This document shows positions 19,412 through 28,747 of a stretch of 64,000 nucleotides of DNA, piece by piece; positions within the stretch are counted from its first letter, which is position 1; each line of letters begins with the position of its first letter. The notes below the pieces were generated by a model. The model made no database searches, was not told the origin of the DNA, and worked only from the letters and a program-made list of their open reading frames with translations. Source of the stretch: Pseudomonadota bacterium (lineage in GTDB: Bacteria; Pseudomonadota; Gammaproteobacteria; UBA5335); the NCBI GenBank assembly GCA_034189865.1, contig JAXHTV010000005.1, positions 56,051 through 120,050 on the forward strand, read 5' to 3'. The position numbers and the translations under genes were made by a program.

Positions 19412-20273
19412 GGGTCGGTCCTCTTAATGTTTTTAACCACGCCTTTTGGCAAACCCGGCGGCTGCGCCGGTCCAGCACCTGGCGAATCTGCTGCCTCACC
19501 TCCGTCAGCGGGATAGACTGTGCCGTTTCGATCTTCTCGCAGCGTACAATGTGATAGCCCATTTCTGTCTCCACCACATCGCTGACCTCACCGGCACGCA
19601 AGCGAAACAATGCCCGATCCAGTTCCGGGTAGAGGGTGCCCCGTTCCACCGCCCCCAAAAGCCCCCCTTCCAGCGCGCTGGGACATTCCGAGTGCTGCTG
19701 CGCCAGCGCGGCAAAGCAGCGCGGATCGCGCCGTACGCGGCTGGCCCAGCGTTCGATTCGATCGCGCGCCACTTCCGGGGTGTTTTCCGAGAACGCAGGA
19801 TTAACGGTCACCAACAGGTGGCGCGCCACCCGCCGCTCCGGGCGGACATAGCGATCCTGATGCAGTTCGTAGAAAATCTGCACATCCAGATCACTGATCT
19901 CGGGGCGACGGGCACCAATGCGGTTCATCACGGCATCGAATACCAGCTCCCGCCGCAAGGCGCGGCGCAGGGTCGATTCGCTCAGTGAGTTTTGGTCCAA
20001 ATCGTTCAGAAACGCTTCGCGGCCAGCGTAGCGGCTCGCCACTTCGGCCACAGCTTGATCCAACCGGGACTCGGGAATGACCACATCGCGGGCCTCGGGC
20101 GCCGTGAGCACCAACGATTCAGTCGCGAATGTCTGATCCGCCCGGCGTACCGCTTCCTGAAGCTGGCTGTCACTGAGCTGGGTGGGAATTTTGGAAAAGC
20201 ACTCAAGGGCGCCGCGCAATAAGTGATACGCATACTCCGGCGGCCGGGAAACGGGCTTACGAGCGGGTAGCAT
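19401..20273 (-). CDS. nifM: NifM, parvulin-type peptidyl-prolyl isomerase for nitrogenase iron protein
   Basis: A 290-residue protein. The N-terminal helical half begins MLPARKPVSRPPEYAYHLLRGAL. The C-terminal parvulin domain includes RVARHLLVTVNPAF, HSECPSALEGGLLG and TEMGYHIVRCEKIE. NifM is needed to give active NifH. The start at 20273 was chosen because the family begins here and because it overlaps nifZ by 17 bases, as elsewhere in this tightly packed operon. Confidence 0.92.
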   Translation of the reverse strand: MLPARKPVSRPPEYAYHLLRGALECFSKIPTQLSDSQLQEAVRRADQTFATESLVLTAPEARDVVIPESRLDQAVAEVASRYAGREAFLNDLDQNSLSESTLRRALRRELVFDAVMNRIGARRPEISDLDVQIFYELHQDRYVRPERRVARHLLVTVNPAFSENTPEVARDRIERWASRVRRDPRCFAALAQQHSECPSALEGGLLGAVERGTLYPELDRALFRLRAGEVSDVVETEMGYHIVRCEKIETAQSIPLTEVRQQIRQVLDRRSRRVCQKAWLKTLRGPTHDR

Positions 20274-20769
20274 GGCGCAACGCCTCGTTTCGCCCCTGGG
20301 AGACCGGCGGCTCGTCGGCCTCGCCCGACGCACAAGGCGCCGCTTCTAATGCCGACTCGGGCACCTGCAGGGTTCGTCCGGGAAAGCGCACGTGGTACTG
20401 CACGTTGTGCGGATCGTCCCGCAGTACTTTGAGTATTTCGCCCATCGCACCCTGTTCGGCCACCGTTTCACCGCGAACAGCCAGTCGTTTGGTGCTGCAA
20501 ACCTTGTCGCGGAACTCGAACCGGCTGGGCACCCACGGCTCGTCACCGCCGATCAGTTCTTCTTCCCGGCAGCCCACCAAGCGATCGCGCTCTACAAAAT
20601 GCACCGAGTAGATGATCTGGTCCTGCAGAAACGTGCCCACATCGCGGACATAACCCATCTCGCCCCGGCGAACCAGAAGCTCACCCACCTCGGAGCCGGG
20701 AAAGGTGCCATCATTGCGCACGTTACGGATGACCCGAACCTGGCTGCCAGCGACGAAACGGGTTTTCAT
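20257..20769 (-). CDS. nifZ: nitrogen fixation protein NifZ
   Basis: A 170-residue protein with the NifZ domain at the start (GSQVRVIRNVRNDGTFPGSEVGELLVRRGEMGYVRDVG...). A second half contains FRDKVCSTKRLAVRGETV and PHNVQYHVRF. NifZ helps the second P-cluster of NifDK to form. The ATG overlaps the nifW stop (ATGA). The length agrees with Azotobacter-type long NifZ rather than the short rhizobial form. Confidence 0.92.
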   Translation of the reverse strand: MKTRFVAGSQVRVIRNVRNDGTFPGSEVGELLVRRGEMGYVRDVGTFLQDQIIYSVHFVERDRLVGCREEELIGGDEPWVPSRFEFRDKVCSTKRLAVRGETVAEQGAMGEILKVLRDDPHNVQYHVRFPGRTLQVPESALEAAPCASGEADEPPVSQGRNEALRHATRS

Positions 20770-21095
20770 GACCTCGGCGATTTCAGCTGAGTGATGGGCA
20801 CGAACGCCTGTTTGGACTGCTGATCGTGAAAGACCTTGAACACCTTCTCGGTCAGGGCATCGGAGCAGACGAAGTCATCGTAGGCGCGCCGCAGCAAATC
20901 GGCGTGCTGCTCGAAGCGCAGATCATCACTCATCGGTTCGTCGCCCACCGCCGCCACGTAGTCGTGAAAACGCTGCAGAATGTGCAGGCGATTCACATGC
21001 ACCACCGCGGGGTCGTAATCAATACCGAAGTAGTCCAGAAAATCCTCGGCACTGCTCAACTCATCCAAGTCCATCGCCAGATCACGCTGTTCCAT
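20766..21095 (-). CDS. nifW: nitrogenase-stabilising protein NifW
   Basis: A 109-residue protein from MEQRDLAMDLDELSSAEDFLDYFGI, through VVHVNRLHILQRFHDYV, to the FVPITQL end. The SSAEDFL.YF.I.YD..VV.VNRLHILQRF pattern is diagnostic of NifW, which binds MoFe protein and is linked to oxygen protection or P-cluster maturation. The start at 21095 was selected from the family opening; longer in-frame readings are low-complexity and run into the previous gene. Confidence 0.93.
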   Translation of the reverse strand: MEQRDLAMDLDELSSAEDFLDYFGIDYDPAVVHVNRLHILQRFHDYVAAVGDEPMSDDLRFEQHADLLRRAYDDFVCSDALTEKVFKVFHDQQSKQAFVPITQLKSPRS

Positions 21096-21115
21096 CGTCT
21101 CGGCCCTCGGTGGAT

Positions 21116-21670
21116 TCAGTAGCTCATGCTCACCACGCCGGCGGCATCCTCCGGCACCGGATGGAGCGCTCGATCGTCGGCCTGCCCCCGCGCGCTCAAC
21201 TCCCGCAGAAAGTGGGAACGGAACTGGTCGTTCGGATCGAGCTCTTCCAATTTGTCCAGCCGCTCGCGTGCCCGGTCGGGGTCGTCGATCCGCAGCAAGA
21301 GAAACGCCGATGCCTTGAGCGCCAGCAAATAAAACCGCGTCAGACCCATGGAGACCATCACCCCGTAACCCAGCTCCCGCAGGCGCAGCGCCCGCCAACC
21401 ATCGTCGAATCCCAGCATCCGCCCCGCAGCGTTCAGTGCCCGCTCCGAGACCATCAAGGCGTCGTCATAGCGGTGCTGGTAGTAGTAGTAACGATACAAA
21501 GCCACCAGCACCGTCAGGTTCTCCGGCTCCAGAAAATAACTCCGCAGCAGCAGGCTTTCGCTATCCCGGGCCGGGTAAGCGTCTGCCGCCTGCTGCAACA
21601 GCTGTTCGAGTTCCCCTGACAGGGGGGCGTCGAAGTACAGGTCTTCGCCTTCAAAATCCAGAAAATCCAT
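21116..21670 (-). CDS. TPR-like nif accessory protein (paralogue of 30156-30662)
   Basis: A 184-residue helical protein. Repeat-like helices include ESLLLRSYFLEPENLTVLVALYRYYYYQHRYDDALMVSERAL, and a matching later helix pair is near LLALKASAFLLLRIDDPDRARERLDKLEELDPNDQF. GAGGA stands 8 bases ahead of the ATG at 21670. It lies inside the nifV-cysE-(this)-nifW run with small gaps. A similar protein lies in the nifENX operon, so the family is nif-linked, but no function is known to me. Confidence 0.8.
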   Translation of the reverse strand: MDFLDFEGEDLYFDAPLSGELEQLLQQAADAYPARDSESLLLRSYFLEPENLTVLVALYRYYYYQHRYDDALMVSERALNAAGRMLGFDDGWRALRLRELGYGVMVSMGLTRFYLLALKASAFLLLRIDDPDRARERLDKLEELDPNDQFRSHFLRELSARGQADDRALHPVPEDAAGVVSMSY

Positions 21671-21681
21671 CGATCTTGTCC

Positions 21682-22485
21682 TCAACTCCGATCGGGCGTT
21701 TCCGCCCCCATCATCAGCGGTTCGGTTTCACACACATCCCGGGCCTCGCAATCCACGCAGTCCTCGGGCGAAGAGACGGCGATCCGCTCACCATCGGCAC
21801 CGGTCAGATGCTGTTCCAACACCCGGATGCGCTCGAGCAGGCAGGAAATCGCACCCGCCACCGGATCCGGAATCAAATGGTGGTTCAAGTCCACCCCGTA
21901 CGGATTGAGCTCCGGCGAAACGGTGCTTTGCACCACCTTCCCCGGAATTCCCACCACCGTGCGGTGAGCCGGAACGTCCTTGATCACCACCGAGTTGGCG
22001 CCGACCTTGACGCCCTCGCCCAGTTGAATGGGTCCCAGGATCTTGGCGCCGGCACCCACCACCGCGCCATGGCCGAGGGTGGGGTGGCGTTTGCCCTGGC
22101 GCCAGGACGTGCCGCCCAAGGTGACGCCGTGGTAGAGCGTCACATCGTCGCCCAACTCGGCGGTCTCGCCGATCACCACCCCGGCCCCGTGGTCGATAAA
22201 CAGCCGCCGCCCGATCCGCGCGCCGGGATGAATGTCGATGTTGGTCCAAATTCGGGCGATGTAAGACAGCAAACGGGCGGGGTAGAAGCGTTTGCGACGC
22301 CAGAGCCGGTGGGCCAAACGGTGGATCAGCAGCGCGTGCACGCCCGGGTAGGTGGTCAATACGTCCAGTCGATCCCGCGCGGCTGGATCACGTTCGAACA
22401 CGCAGCCCACGTCTTCCCGCAATTGCCCCCAGAACCCCGGCGGATGGGTAGCTTTTCGTTCCTCATCGCGAATTATCGCAGCCAT
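21682..22485 (-). CDS. cysE: serine O-acetyltransferase (nif-linked)
   Basis: A 267-residue enzyme with a short N-terminal helical part and a left-handed beta-helix of hexapeptide repeats: [46 protein letters not shown] and [16 protein letters not shown]. It makes O-acetylserine for cysteine, which NifS uses as sulfur donor. An unusual C-terminal tail has a Cys cluster ([13 protein letters not shown]), which could bind metal or be redox-active. It sits between nifV and the TPR gene, as in Azotobacter (cysE1). Confidence 0.93.
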   Translation of the reverse strand: MAAIIRDEERKATHPPGFWGQLREDVGCVFERDPAARDRLDVLTTYPGVHALLIHRLAHRLWRRKRFYPARLLSYIARIWTNIDIHPGARIGRRLFIDHGAGVVIGETAELGDDVTLYHGVTLGGTSWRQGKRHPTLGHGAVVGAGAKILGPIQLGEGVKVGANSVVIKDVPAHRTVVGIPGKVVQSTVSPELNPYGVDLNHHLIPDPVAGAISCLLERIRVLEQHLTGADGERIAVSSPEDCVDCEARDVCETEPLMMGAETPDRS

Positions 22486-22496
22486 ATCTCCGAACC

Positions 22497-23669
22497 TCAG
22501 TGGGCCGCGGCCCACTCCGACTCCACTGCTGCGGCCGCCCCATGGGCGGCCCAGTGGGCATAGAACTGCTCCAAGTCCGCGCGCCCGGGCGGCAGCTTGG
22601 TCCGGGTGACGTGAGAGCGGATTTGTTGCAGCAGCCATTGCGCTTGAAGATCCGTGAGCTGCAACCCCAACTCCAGATAGGCATGCCGGACGGCGCTGGT
22701 ACCGGAGTGTTTACCCAATACCATGCGATGGCTGCGGCCCACTTCGGCGGGATCGATCGCCTGATAGTTCCGGGGATCTTTCAACAAACCGTCGACATGA
22801 ATACCGGCTTCGTGGGTAAAGGCACCCTCGCCAATGAGGCTTTTCTGCCAGGCCACCGGTCGTCCGGAAGCCTGGGCGACCAAGGCCGACAAGCGGTCGA
22901 ACTGTCGCAGATCGATCCCCGCCTCAAGGCCGTGAAGGTGTTTCAGCGCCATCACCACCTCTTCCATCGGCGCATTGCCGGCACGCTCGCCCAAACCGTG
23001 AACGGTGGTGTTGACGTGGGTCGCCCCACCCATGACCGCCGCCAGCGTGTTGGCAGTGGCCAATCCCAAGTCATCGTGGGCGTGAATCTCCAACTCCAGG
23101 TCGCAGGCTTGTCGCAACTGTCCAATGCGCGCCACGGTGCCGAACGGTTCCAGCACCCCGAGGGTGTCGGCGAAGCGAAAGCGCTGCGCGCCTGCCCGCT
23201 GAGCCTGCTCCACCACCTGCAGCAGGAATTCCGGATCGGCCCGCGAGGCGTCCTCACCGCCCACACACACGGCCAGCCCCATATCCAGCGCCGCCGGCAC
23301 TTGGCGCTGAATCTCGCCCAGAACCCAAGCGCGGCTCTTGCCCAGCTTGTTGTGTATCTGCTGATCGGACACCGGCACCGACAGATCCACCATGTCCACA
23401 CCCAGATCGTGGCAATGAAACCGGTCGTCCTCTCGCATGCGCGCCCACACCAACAGTCGCGCCTTAAGGCCCTGGGCAACGATGTCCCGGATGGTCTCCC
23501 GCTCTTCCGGCCCCATGGCCGGAATGCCGATTTCCAGCTCCGGCACACCGAGCTCGTCGAGCCCCCGGGCGATACAAAGTTTCTCCTCAGCGGAGAAAGC
23601 CACACCGGCAGTCTGCTCGCCATCGCGCAGGGTGGTGTCGTCGACAACAATCAGCTTGGTTTGGTCCAT
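22497..23669 (-). CDS. nifV: homocitrate synthase
   Basis: A 390-residue DRE-TIM metallolyase. The N-terminal [18 protein letters not shown] motif, [17 protein letters not shown] (metal-binding His pair), and [18 protein letters not shown] are all present. It condenses acetyl-CoA and 2-oxoglutarate to R-homocitrate, the organic ligand of FeMo-co. It is the first gene of its operon and has its own sigma-54 promoter and NifA site upstream. Confidence 0.95.
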   Translation of the reverse strand: MDQTKLIVVDDTTLRDGEQTAGVAFSAEEKLCIARGLDELGVPELEIGIPAMGPEERETIRDIVAQGLKARLLVWARMREDDRFHCHDLGVDMVDLSVPVSDQQIHNKLGKSRAWVLGEIQRQVPAALDMGLAVCVGGEDASRADPEFLLQVVEQAQRAGAQRFRFADTLGVLEPFGTVARIGQLRQACDLELEIHAHDDLGLATANTLAAVMGGATHVNTTVHGLGERAGNAPMEEVVMALKHLHGLEAGIDLRQFDRLSALVAQASGRPVAWQKSLIGEGAFTHEAGIHVDGLLKDPRNYQAIDPAEVGRSHRMVLGKHSGTSAVRHAYLELGLQLTDLQAQWLLQQIRSHVTRTKLPPGRADLEQFYAHWAAHGAAAAVESEWAAAH

Positions 23670-23702
23670 GGCAAGGACTCCACAATCAGTTACCCCTCGC
23701 TA

Positions 23703-23718
23703 TGCAACCGGCGTACCA
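23703..23718 (-). promoter_or_regulatory. sigma-54 promoter of nifV
   Basis: The minus strand reads TGGTACGCCGGTTGCA: -24 GG and -12 GC at the right 10-base spacing and a perfect TTGCA. It is located 34 bases ahead of the nifV ATG. Confidence 0.85.
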
Positions 23719-23771
23719 AACTATAAATTTCTTCAAAAACAATGAAATAGGATTCGCGCAAAGGAACACAT

Positions 23772-23787
23772 TGTCGCAATCCTCACA
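23772..23787. promoter_or_regulatory. NifA upstream activator site of nifV
   Basis: TGTCGCAATCCTCACA fits TGT-N10-ACA exactly and lies about 75 bases upstream of the nifV -12 element. Confidence 0.75.
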
Positions 23788-23819
23788 ACATCCGCAAACG
23801 CACTTGTGCGGCTAACGAC

Positions 23820-23846
23820 AAAAAAAAGCCACCTGGAGAAGGTGGC
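23820..23846 (-). terminator. intrinsic terminator after nifS
   Basis: On the minus strand GCCACCT pairs with AGGTGGC around a 5-base loop and is followed by a run of eight T (plus-strand A run 23820-23827). It separates the iscA-nifU-nifS operon from the nifV promoter. Confidence 0.85.
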
Positions 23847-23913
23847 AAACGCAAGGTCGGTGTATCGCACCTTGGAGCATCCGAATCACCCGATCTCATA
23901 GGGTGCCGAAATC

Positions 23914-25122
23914 TCACGCATAGGTCGGTGCAAAGGCTTTTTCCGGCTCCGCAAGCGGCCCATCCTGATCCCAGTAGGGAGAGAGCTTACGCAGCTTGGC
24001 CACGATAGGCGGCACCGCCTCGATCACCCGGTCGATCTCTTCGGCCGTGTTGTAACGCGACAGCGAAAACCTCACTGAGCCATGGGCGGCGGTATAGGGA
24101 ATATCCATCGCACGCATCACGTGCGACGGCTCCAGTGAGCCGGAGGTGCAAGCCGAACCACTGGATGCGGCGATGCCCTGTTTGTTGAGCATCATCAAAA
24201 TGGCTTCCCCCTCGATATACTCGAAGGCGATGTTGCAGGTATTGGGCAGGCGATTGGCCGGATCGCCGGTGACGAAGGCATACGACACCGCATCGAGAAT
24301 TCCCCGCTCCAGCTGATCCCGGAGCGCCGCCACCTGAGTGTTTTCGTAGTCCAGATGTTCCAGCGCCAGTTCGGCCGCTTTCCCCAGCCCGACGATGGAG
24401 GCCGCATTTTCCGTGCCCGCGCGCCGTCCCCGTTCCTGATGACCGCCGCGCAAAAGCGGCCGAAACCGAACGCCGCGGCGTAGATACAACACCCCGATGC
24501 CCTTGGGCGCATGCAGCTTGTGACCGGACAAGGACAGCATGTCGATTTTGCTGTCCTTGAGGGAGATGGGGATTTTACCCACGGCCTGGACGGCGTCGGT
24601 ATGGAACATCACGCCGGCGGCGTGGGCCATCTCGGCCATCTCCAGCACCGGAAACAGCGTGCCGGTCTCGTTGTTGGCCCACATTACCGACACCACGGCA
24701 ACCCGATCGCTGAGCAAGTCGCGGTAGGCATCCAGATCCAGCCGCCCTTTCGAATCCACCGTGAGGTAGTGAACCGTATAGCCGTCCTTCTCCAGGTACT
24801 CGCAAAGGCTGAGTACCGCCGGATGCTCCACCACCGTGGTGATGATCTCTTTGCGTTCCGGCTGCGCCTTCAGCGCGGAAAGAATGGCCGTGGAGTCCGA
24901 CTCGGTCCCGCAGGAAGTGAAAATGATCTCCGAGTCGTGCTCGGCGCCCAGCAGACCTTGAACCTGTTTGCGTGCCTTTTTGAGGGCGAAACCCACCTTG
25001 TTGCCGAAAGCATGAATGGAAGATGGATTGCCGAACTGTTCGGTGAAGTACGGCAGCATGGCCTCCACCACCGAAGTGTCTACCTGGGTGGTGGCGTTAT
25101 TGTCGAGGTAAATACCCGCCAC
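23914..25122 (-). CDS. nifS: cysteine desulfurase NifS
   Basis: A 402-residue PLP enzyme opening MAGIYLDNNATTQVD. The PLP lysine is in SLSGHKLHAPKGIGVLY. The catalytic cysteine lies in SGSACTSGSLEPSHV, which has the group I (NifS/IscS) loop. It removes sulfur from cysteine for cluster assembly on NifU. It lies 3 bases after nifU and ends its operon before the terminator at 23820. Confidence 0.95.
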   Translation of the reverse strand: MAGIYLDNNATTQVDTSVVEAMLPYFTEQFGNPSSIHAFGNKVGFALKKARKQVQGLLGAEHDSEIIFTSCGTESDSTAILSALKAQPERKEIITTVVEHPAVLSLCEYLEKDGYTVHYLTVDSKGRLDLDAYRDLLSDRVAVVSVMWANNETGTLFPVLEMAEMAHAAGVMFHTDAVQAVGKIPISLKDSKIDMLSLSGHKLHAPKGIGVLYLRRGVRFRPLLRGGHQERGRRAGTENAASIVGLGKAAELALEHLDYENTQVAALRDQLERGILDAVSYAFVTGDPANRLPNTCNIAFEYIEGEAILMMLNKQGIAASSGSACTSGSLEPSHVMRAMDIPYTAAHGSVRFSLSRYNTAEEIDRVIEAVPPIVAKLRKLSPYWDQDGPLAEPEKAFAPTYA

Positions 25123-25125
25123 GGC

Positions 25126-26034
25126 TCAACCCTCCGCTTCCAACAGCGCCAGCTCGGTCTCCGGCGCGACTTTAAAGAACTCACCCAGCTCTTCGATGAT
25201 GCGCTGCTGAATTCCGCCTAACGTGGCCGATGCGATCTGGCAACCGTTGCAGGCGCCGATCATGCGCAGATACACGGTATTGCCCACCACATCCACCAAC
25301 TCCACATCGCCGTTGTCCTGTTGCAGCTGAGGACGAATGGACTCGATCACCATCTCGATCCGCCGAATCTTCTGAAGATTGGTCAACGGCTTTTTCTTGC
25401 TCTGCGCCGCCTCGGCCACCTGGGGTAAGGGCTGTCCGGCAACCGCCGGATCGAAACTCTCACCCACCTCGGCCAACACCTGGATCAGGATTTCTTCGAT
25501 GCCCTCGTGACAGGCGGCGCATCCGCCACCGGCCTTGGTGTAGTTGGTGACGTCTTCGACCGTTTTAAGCTGATTGGCGCGAATGGTTTCCTCGATTTTC
25601 ACCGCATCGATGGCGAAGCACTTGCAGACCAATGCACCCTCTTCGTGATCATCGCTCCACACCTCGCCGCGGTAGTTCGCCACCGCTGCCTCCAGCGCCT
25701 CGCGGCCCATGACCGAACAGTGCATTTTCTCCGGCGGCAAACCCTCGAGGTAATCGGCGATATCCTGATTGGTCACTTGCAACGCGCGATCCAGCGTCAT
25801 GCCCTTGATCATCTCGGTCAGCGCCGAAGACGAGGCGATGGCGGAACCGCAACCGAAGGTCTGAAAGCCCGCATCTTCAATAATTTCCGTTTCCGCATTC
25901 ACCTTGAGCGACAACCGCAGGGCGTCGCCACAGCTGATCGAACCCACATCGCCAATGGCATTGGCGCCTTCGACGGCACCTGCGTTGCGGGGATTGTAAA
26001 AATGCTCTTTAACGGTTTCCGAGTAATCCCACAT
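25126..26034 (-). CDS. nifU: Fe-S cluster scaffold NifU
   Basis: A 302-residue modular scaffold. The N-terminal IscU-like domain carries the scaffold cysteines ([27 protein letters not shown]). The central [2Fe-2S] domain has CKCF and GGCAACHEG. The C-terminal Nfu domain has [10 protein letters not shown]. It builds clusters for nitrogenase with NifS. It sits between iscA and nifS, and all three domains are intact. Confidence 0.95.
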   Translation of the reverse strand: MWDYSETVKEHFYNPRNAGAVEGANAIGDVGSISCGDALRLSLKVNAETEIIEDAGFQTFGCGSAIASSSALTEMIKGMTLDRALQVTNQDIADYLEGLPPEKMHCSVMGREALEAAVANYRGEVWSDDHEEGALVCKCFAIDAVKIEETIRANQLKTVEDVTNYTKAGGGCAACHEGIEEILIQVLAEVGESFDPAVAGQPLPQVAEAAQSKKKPLTNLQKIRRIEMVIESIRPQLQQDNGDVELVDVVGNTVYLRMIGACNGCQIASATLGGIQQRIIEELGEFFKVAPETELALLEAEG

Positions 26035-26066
26035 GCTTCACCTCCGGGCCAAACTTCGGCGTCAAC

Positions 26067-26390
26067 CTAAACCGAGAATGAGGAACCGCAACCACAACTG
26101 GCGCTGGCGTTCGGGTTCATAAACTTAAAGCCGCTGCCATCCACCGAATCGAGAAAATCCACAGTGACGCCTTGCAGCATCGCCGCACTTTGCGGATCGA
26201 CCAGCACCTTCACCTCACCGCATTCGACCACGGTATCTTCGGCGGCCTTTGTCGCCTCCAAGGCCAGGGAATACTGCATACCCGAACAACCACCGCCGGC
26301 AACGGCGATACGCAAGCCCGCCACGGGTGTTTCCGCTCCGCGAATAAAGCGAAGGACCGCCTTCTGGGCGCTTTCAGTCAGAGATAGCAT
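26067..26390 (-). CDS. iscA: nif-linked A-type Fe-S carrier (IscA/HesB family)
   Basis: A 107-residue protein beginning MLSLTESAQKAVLRFIRG with the three A-type cysteines, one in GGGCSGMQY and two in the C-terminal SCGCGSSF. It carries Fe-S clusters or iron between NifU and targets. The ATG at 26390 has GAGGAG 6 bases upstream. It is first in its operon and is driven by a near-perfect sigma-54 promoter. Confidence 0.92.
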   Translation of the reverse strand: MLSLTESAQKAVLRFIRGAETPVAGLRIAVAGGGCSGMQYSLALEATKAAEDTVVECGEVKVLVDPQSAAMLQGVTVDFLDSVDGSGFKFMNPNASASCGCGSSFSV

Positions 26391-26442
26391 GGTGTTCTCC
26401 TCGGTTGGCAAGTGAATTGCACCTTGACGTTAGGAAGCAATT

Positions 26443-26458
26443 TGCAAAGCCTGTGCCA
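26443..26458 (-). promoter_or_regulatory. sigma-54 promoter of iscA-nifU-nifS
   Basis: The minus strand reads TGGCACAGGCTTTGCA: consensus TGGCAC and TTGCA at the right spacing, 52 bases ahead of the iscA ATG. Confidence 0.9.
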
Positions 26459-26524
26459 CTCTGCAGACAAAGCATTAAACCCTGTTTTTTAATGGTTTTT
26501 TTCGGAGCAACCCGCCACCGGGTG

Positions 26525-26540
26525 TGTCGCAAACCGCACA
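26525..26540. promoter_or_regulatory. NifA upstream activator site between iscA and the short nifZ-like gene
   Basis: TGTCGCAAACCGCACA fits TGT-N10-ACA. It is about 88 bases from the iscA -12 element, and is 70 bases ahead of the divergent nifZ-like gene, which it might also serve. Confidence 0.78.
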
Positions 26541-26609
26541 ATCCCACCTCTCTCACGCGGGCCGACCGTGGGATACGGCACAATTTGTAGCCAACCGGAG
26601 GATTCACCC

Positions 26610-26891
26610 ATGCAATTGACGGATCTGGAACCCGGCGACATGGTTTTCGCCGCGGTGGACATCCTGAACGACGGCAGTCTCGAAACCCTGCCGCCCGATG
26701 CACCGCTGGCCAGAGCCGGCAACCGGGGTGTGCTGTTGAATACCGGTCATCTGGAACAGACGCCCGATCAGGCGGTCTATCTGGTGAGATTCGAGCGACC
26801 CGGCGGTGACCTGGGCCCTGCAGTGGGCTGTTGGCCGGAAGAACTCACCGCCGAACCCGGCGTTCCGGCGCACCGGGACGGTGCGCCCTGA
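26610..26891 (+). CDS. short NifZ-domain protein, lone gene divergent from iscA
   Basis: A 93-residue protein (MQLTDLEPGDMVFAAVDILNDGS...) with the NifZ-domain pattern: GD.VFA, NDGS, GNRGVLLNTGHLE, VYLVRFE and LGPAVGCWPEEL. GGAGGA stands 7 bases ahead of the ATG. It differs from the full nifZ at 20257 and would be a second member of the family. It lies alone between iscA (divergent) and modC (convergent). No sigma-54 promoter with correct spacing was found, but the NifA site at 26525 is close by. Confidence 0.75.
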   Translation: MQLTDLEPGDMVFAAVDILNDGSLETLPPDAPLARAGNRGVLLNTGHLEQTPDQAVYLVRFERPGGDLGPAVGCWPEELTAEPGVPAHRDGAP

Positions 26892-26912
26892 TCCGGGATC
26901 GCTGCGGGGTGG

Positions 26913-28055
26913 CTAAACCGAATATCGGGGCGGCGGGATGGCCAAACCCGCTGTGGCCGACACGGCCTGGGGGAGACGCGGGCAGGGCTCCGATTCGGCC
27001 CCTTGTTCAGCGCCGTCGGGCGCAGCAAAGGCATCACACAAGGGCCGCACATGATGACCCGGCAACAGCAGATTCACCGCGCTGCCGGGGGCCGGCAAGG
27101 GTTCATCCCAATGTCGGTGGACGTAGATAGCGGAACCATCCGCCAGTTCGCAGCACAACTCACGGTAGGCCCCCAACTCGTGGACACTCACCACCCGCGC
27201 GCCCAGCGCGTTGGCATCCGAGCCGGCGCCGAGTCGGATGCGTTCGGGACGAATGCCCAAATGGCTGGTCGGGGCCGGGGCCGGCAATGCCAACTCACCC
27301 CAAGACCCGCGCACCCACGGTGGCTCAAGCGCGCTCACCGGCAACAGATTCCGCCAACCCAGCACACGCGCCGACGCCACGTCGCCCGGATTCTCGAAGA
27401 CCTCTGCTTTCGGTCCTAGGCGGCAGATTCGGCCGTCGACGATCACCCCGATGTGGTCGGCCATCAGCCGCGCCTCTTCCAAATCGTGGGTCACCAGTAC
27501 CACCGGCCGTCGATAGTCCGCCAGGGTCGACATCAACTGGGCTCGCAACCGCTGCCGCAGGTGAAGATCCACGGCGGAAAACGGCTCGTCCAACAACAGC
27601 AGGTCCGGCTGCCGCACCAGTGCCCGCGCCAAGGCCACGCGCTGGCGCTCGCCACCGGAAAGCTGATGCGGATAGCGGCGGGCGTGGCCGGCCAAATCCA
27701 TGCGCTGCAGCCAGCTATCCACCAATCGCCGGCGCCGGCGCCGGGGCAGGCGGAAGCCGACATTGGCCGCCACGGTCATGTGGCCGAACAAGGCGTAGTC
27801 CTGAAACACCACGCCGACGCTGCGCTGTTGCACCGGCCGGTTCACCGCCCGCTGACTGTCGAACCAGGTGGTGTTGCCCACCCGAACCATACCCTGATCG
27901 GGCTGTTCCAACCCCGCCAGAATCCGAAGCAGGGTAGTTTTGCCACTGCCCGACGGTCCCAGCAATACCGTCAGTCCCGTATCGGGCAGGGTGCAATGCA
28001 CACCCAGAGCGAATCCCTTCCGGCGAAAAACAAAACTGGCCCGGATGCCGCTCAT
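26913..28055 (-). CDS. modC: molybdate ABC transporter ATP-binding protein
   Basis: A 380-residue ATPase. Walker A is GPSGSGKTT near residue 34, the ABC signature is LSGGERQRVALARAL, and Walker B is LLLLDEPFSAVD with the H-loop LVTHD. The C-terminal part from about residue 235 looks like the molybdate-binding (TOBE/MOP) region, with LGIRPERIRL. It powers molybdate import with ModB. It is coupled to modB by an ATGA overlap. The last 30 residues are a low-complexity tail. Confidence 0.9.
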   Translation of the reverse strand: MSGIRASFVFRRKGFALGVHCTLPDTGLTVLLGPSGSGKTTLLRILAGLEQPDQGMVRVGNTTWFDSQRAVNRPVQQRSVGVVFQDYALFGHMTVAANVGFRLPRRRRRRLVDSWLQRMDLAGHARRYPHQLSGGERQRVALARALVRQPDLLLLDEPFSAVDLHLRQRLRAQLMSTLADYRRPVVLVTHDLEEARLMADHIGVIVDGRICRLGPKAEVFENPGDVASARVLGWRNLLPVSALEPPWVRGSWGELALPAPAPTSHLGIRPERIRLGAGSDANALGARVVSVHELGAYRELCCELADGSAIYVHRHWDEPLPAPGSAVNLLLPGHHVRPLCDAFAAPDGAEQGAESEPCPRLPQAVSATAGLAIPPPRYSV

Positions 28056-28741
28056 GCCCGCAGCTCCGCGTACCAGCGCCGGTTCATACTGTAAACCGCC
28101 ACCAGCACCCCGAAGGAAAACACCAAAAGCGCAGCCGACAGCAACCCGGCGAGATCATACTGCAGCAACTCCACCTGCTCGTAGATGGCCACCGAGACCA
28201 CCTGGGTGTGTCCGGGGATGTTGCCGCCCACCATCATGACCACGCCGAACTCACCCATGGTATGGGCGAACCCCAGCACCATCGCCGTGAGCAATCCCCG
28301 CCGGATCTGCGGCAAAATCACCGCCCAAAACGTGAACCAGCGGGACGCGCCCAAGGTCCACGAGGCCTCCACGGCGCGGCGGTCCAGGGTCTCGAACGCC
28401 GCCTGCAACGGCTGCACCACAAAGGGCATGGAATACACGCACGATGCCAGCACCAATCCGCCAAAGGTGAAGGCCAGGGAATGGCCGGTGAGGGTGTGCC
28501 AAAAGGCGCCGGCCGGTCCCCCGGGGCCCATAAAAATCAGCAGATAAAAGCCCAACACCGACGGCGGCAGCACCAGTGGCAGAGCGGTGACGGCCTCCAC
28601 AGGGGTCTTCCATCGGCTGCGGGTGACGGCCAACCACCACCCCAGCGGCAAGCCGATGGCTAAAAGGATCACCACCGTCACCGACGAGAGCCGCAAACTC
28701 AGCCAGACCGGCTCGAACAGGGATGCGGAGTCGGCCGGCAT
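28052..28741 (-). CDS. modB: molybdate ABC transporter permease
   Basis: A 229-residue inner-membrane permease with five to six helices. The cytoplasmic coupling motif is EASWTLGASRWFTFWAVILPQIRRG (EAA loop), and ALPLVLPPSVLGFYLL is typical of ModB. ATG at 28741 is taken; GTG one codon earlier is equally possible. It stands 6 bases after the modA stop. Confidence 0.92.
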   Translation of the reverse strand: MPADSASLFEPVWLSLRLSSVTVVILLAIGLPLGWWLAVTRSRWKTPVEAVTALPLVLPPSVLGFYLLIFMGPGGPAGAFWHTLTGHSLAFTFGGLVLASCVYSMPFVVQPLQAAFETLDRRAVEASWTLGASRWFTFWAVILPQIRRGLLTAMVLGFAHTMGEFGVVMMVGGNIPGHTQVVSVAIYEQVELLQYDLAGLLSAALLVFSFGVLVAVYSMNRRWYAELRA

Positions 28742-28747
28742 CACCGT

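Noticed and set aside
26580..26596. Possible plus-strand sigma-54 promoter for the short nifZ-like gene
   Set aside because: The GG and GC pairs are 11 bases apart instead of 10, which is not functional in known promoters.
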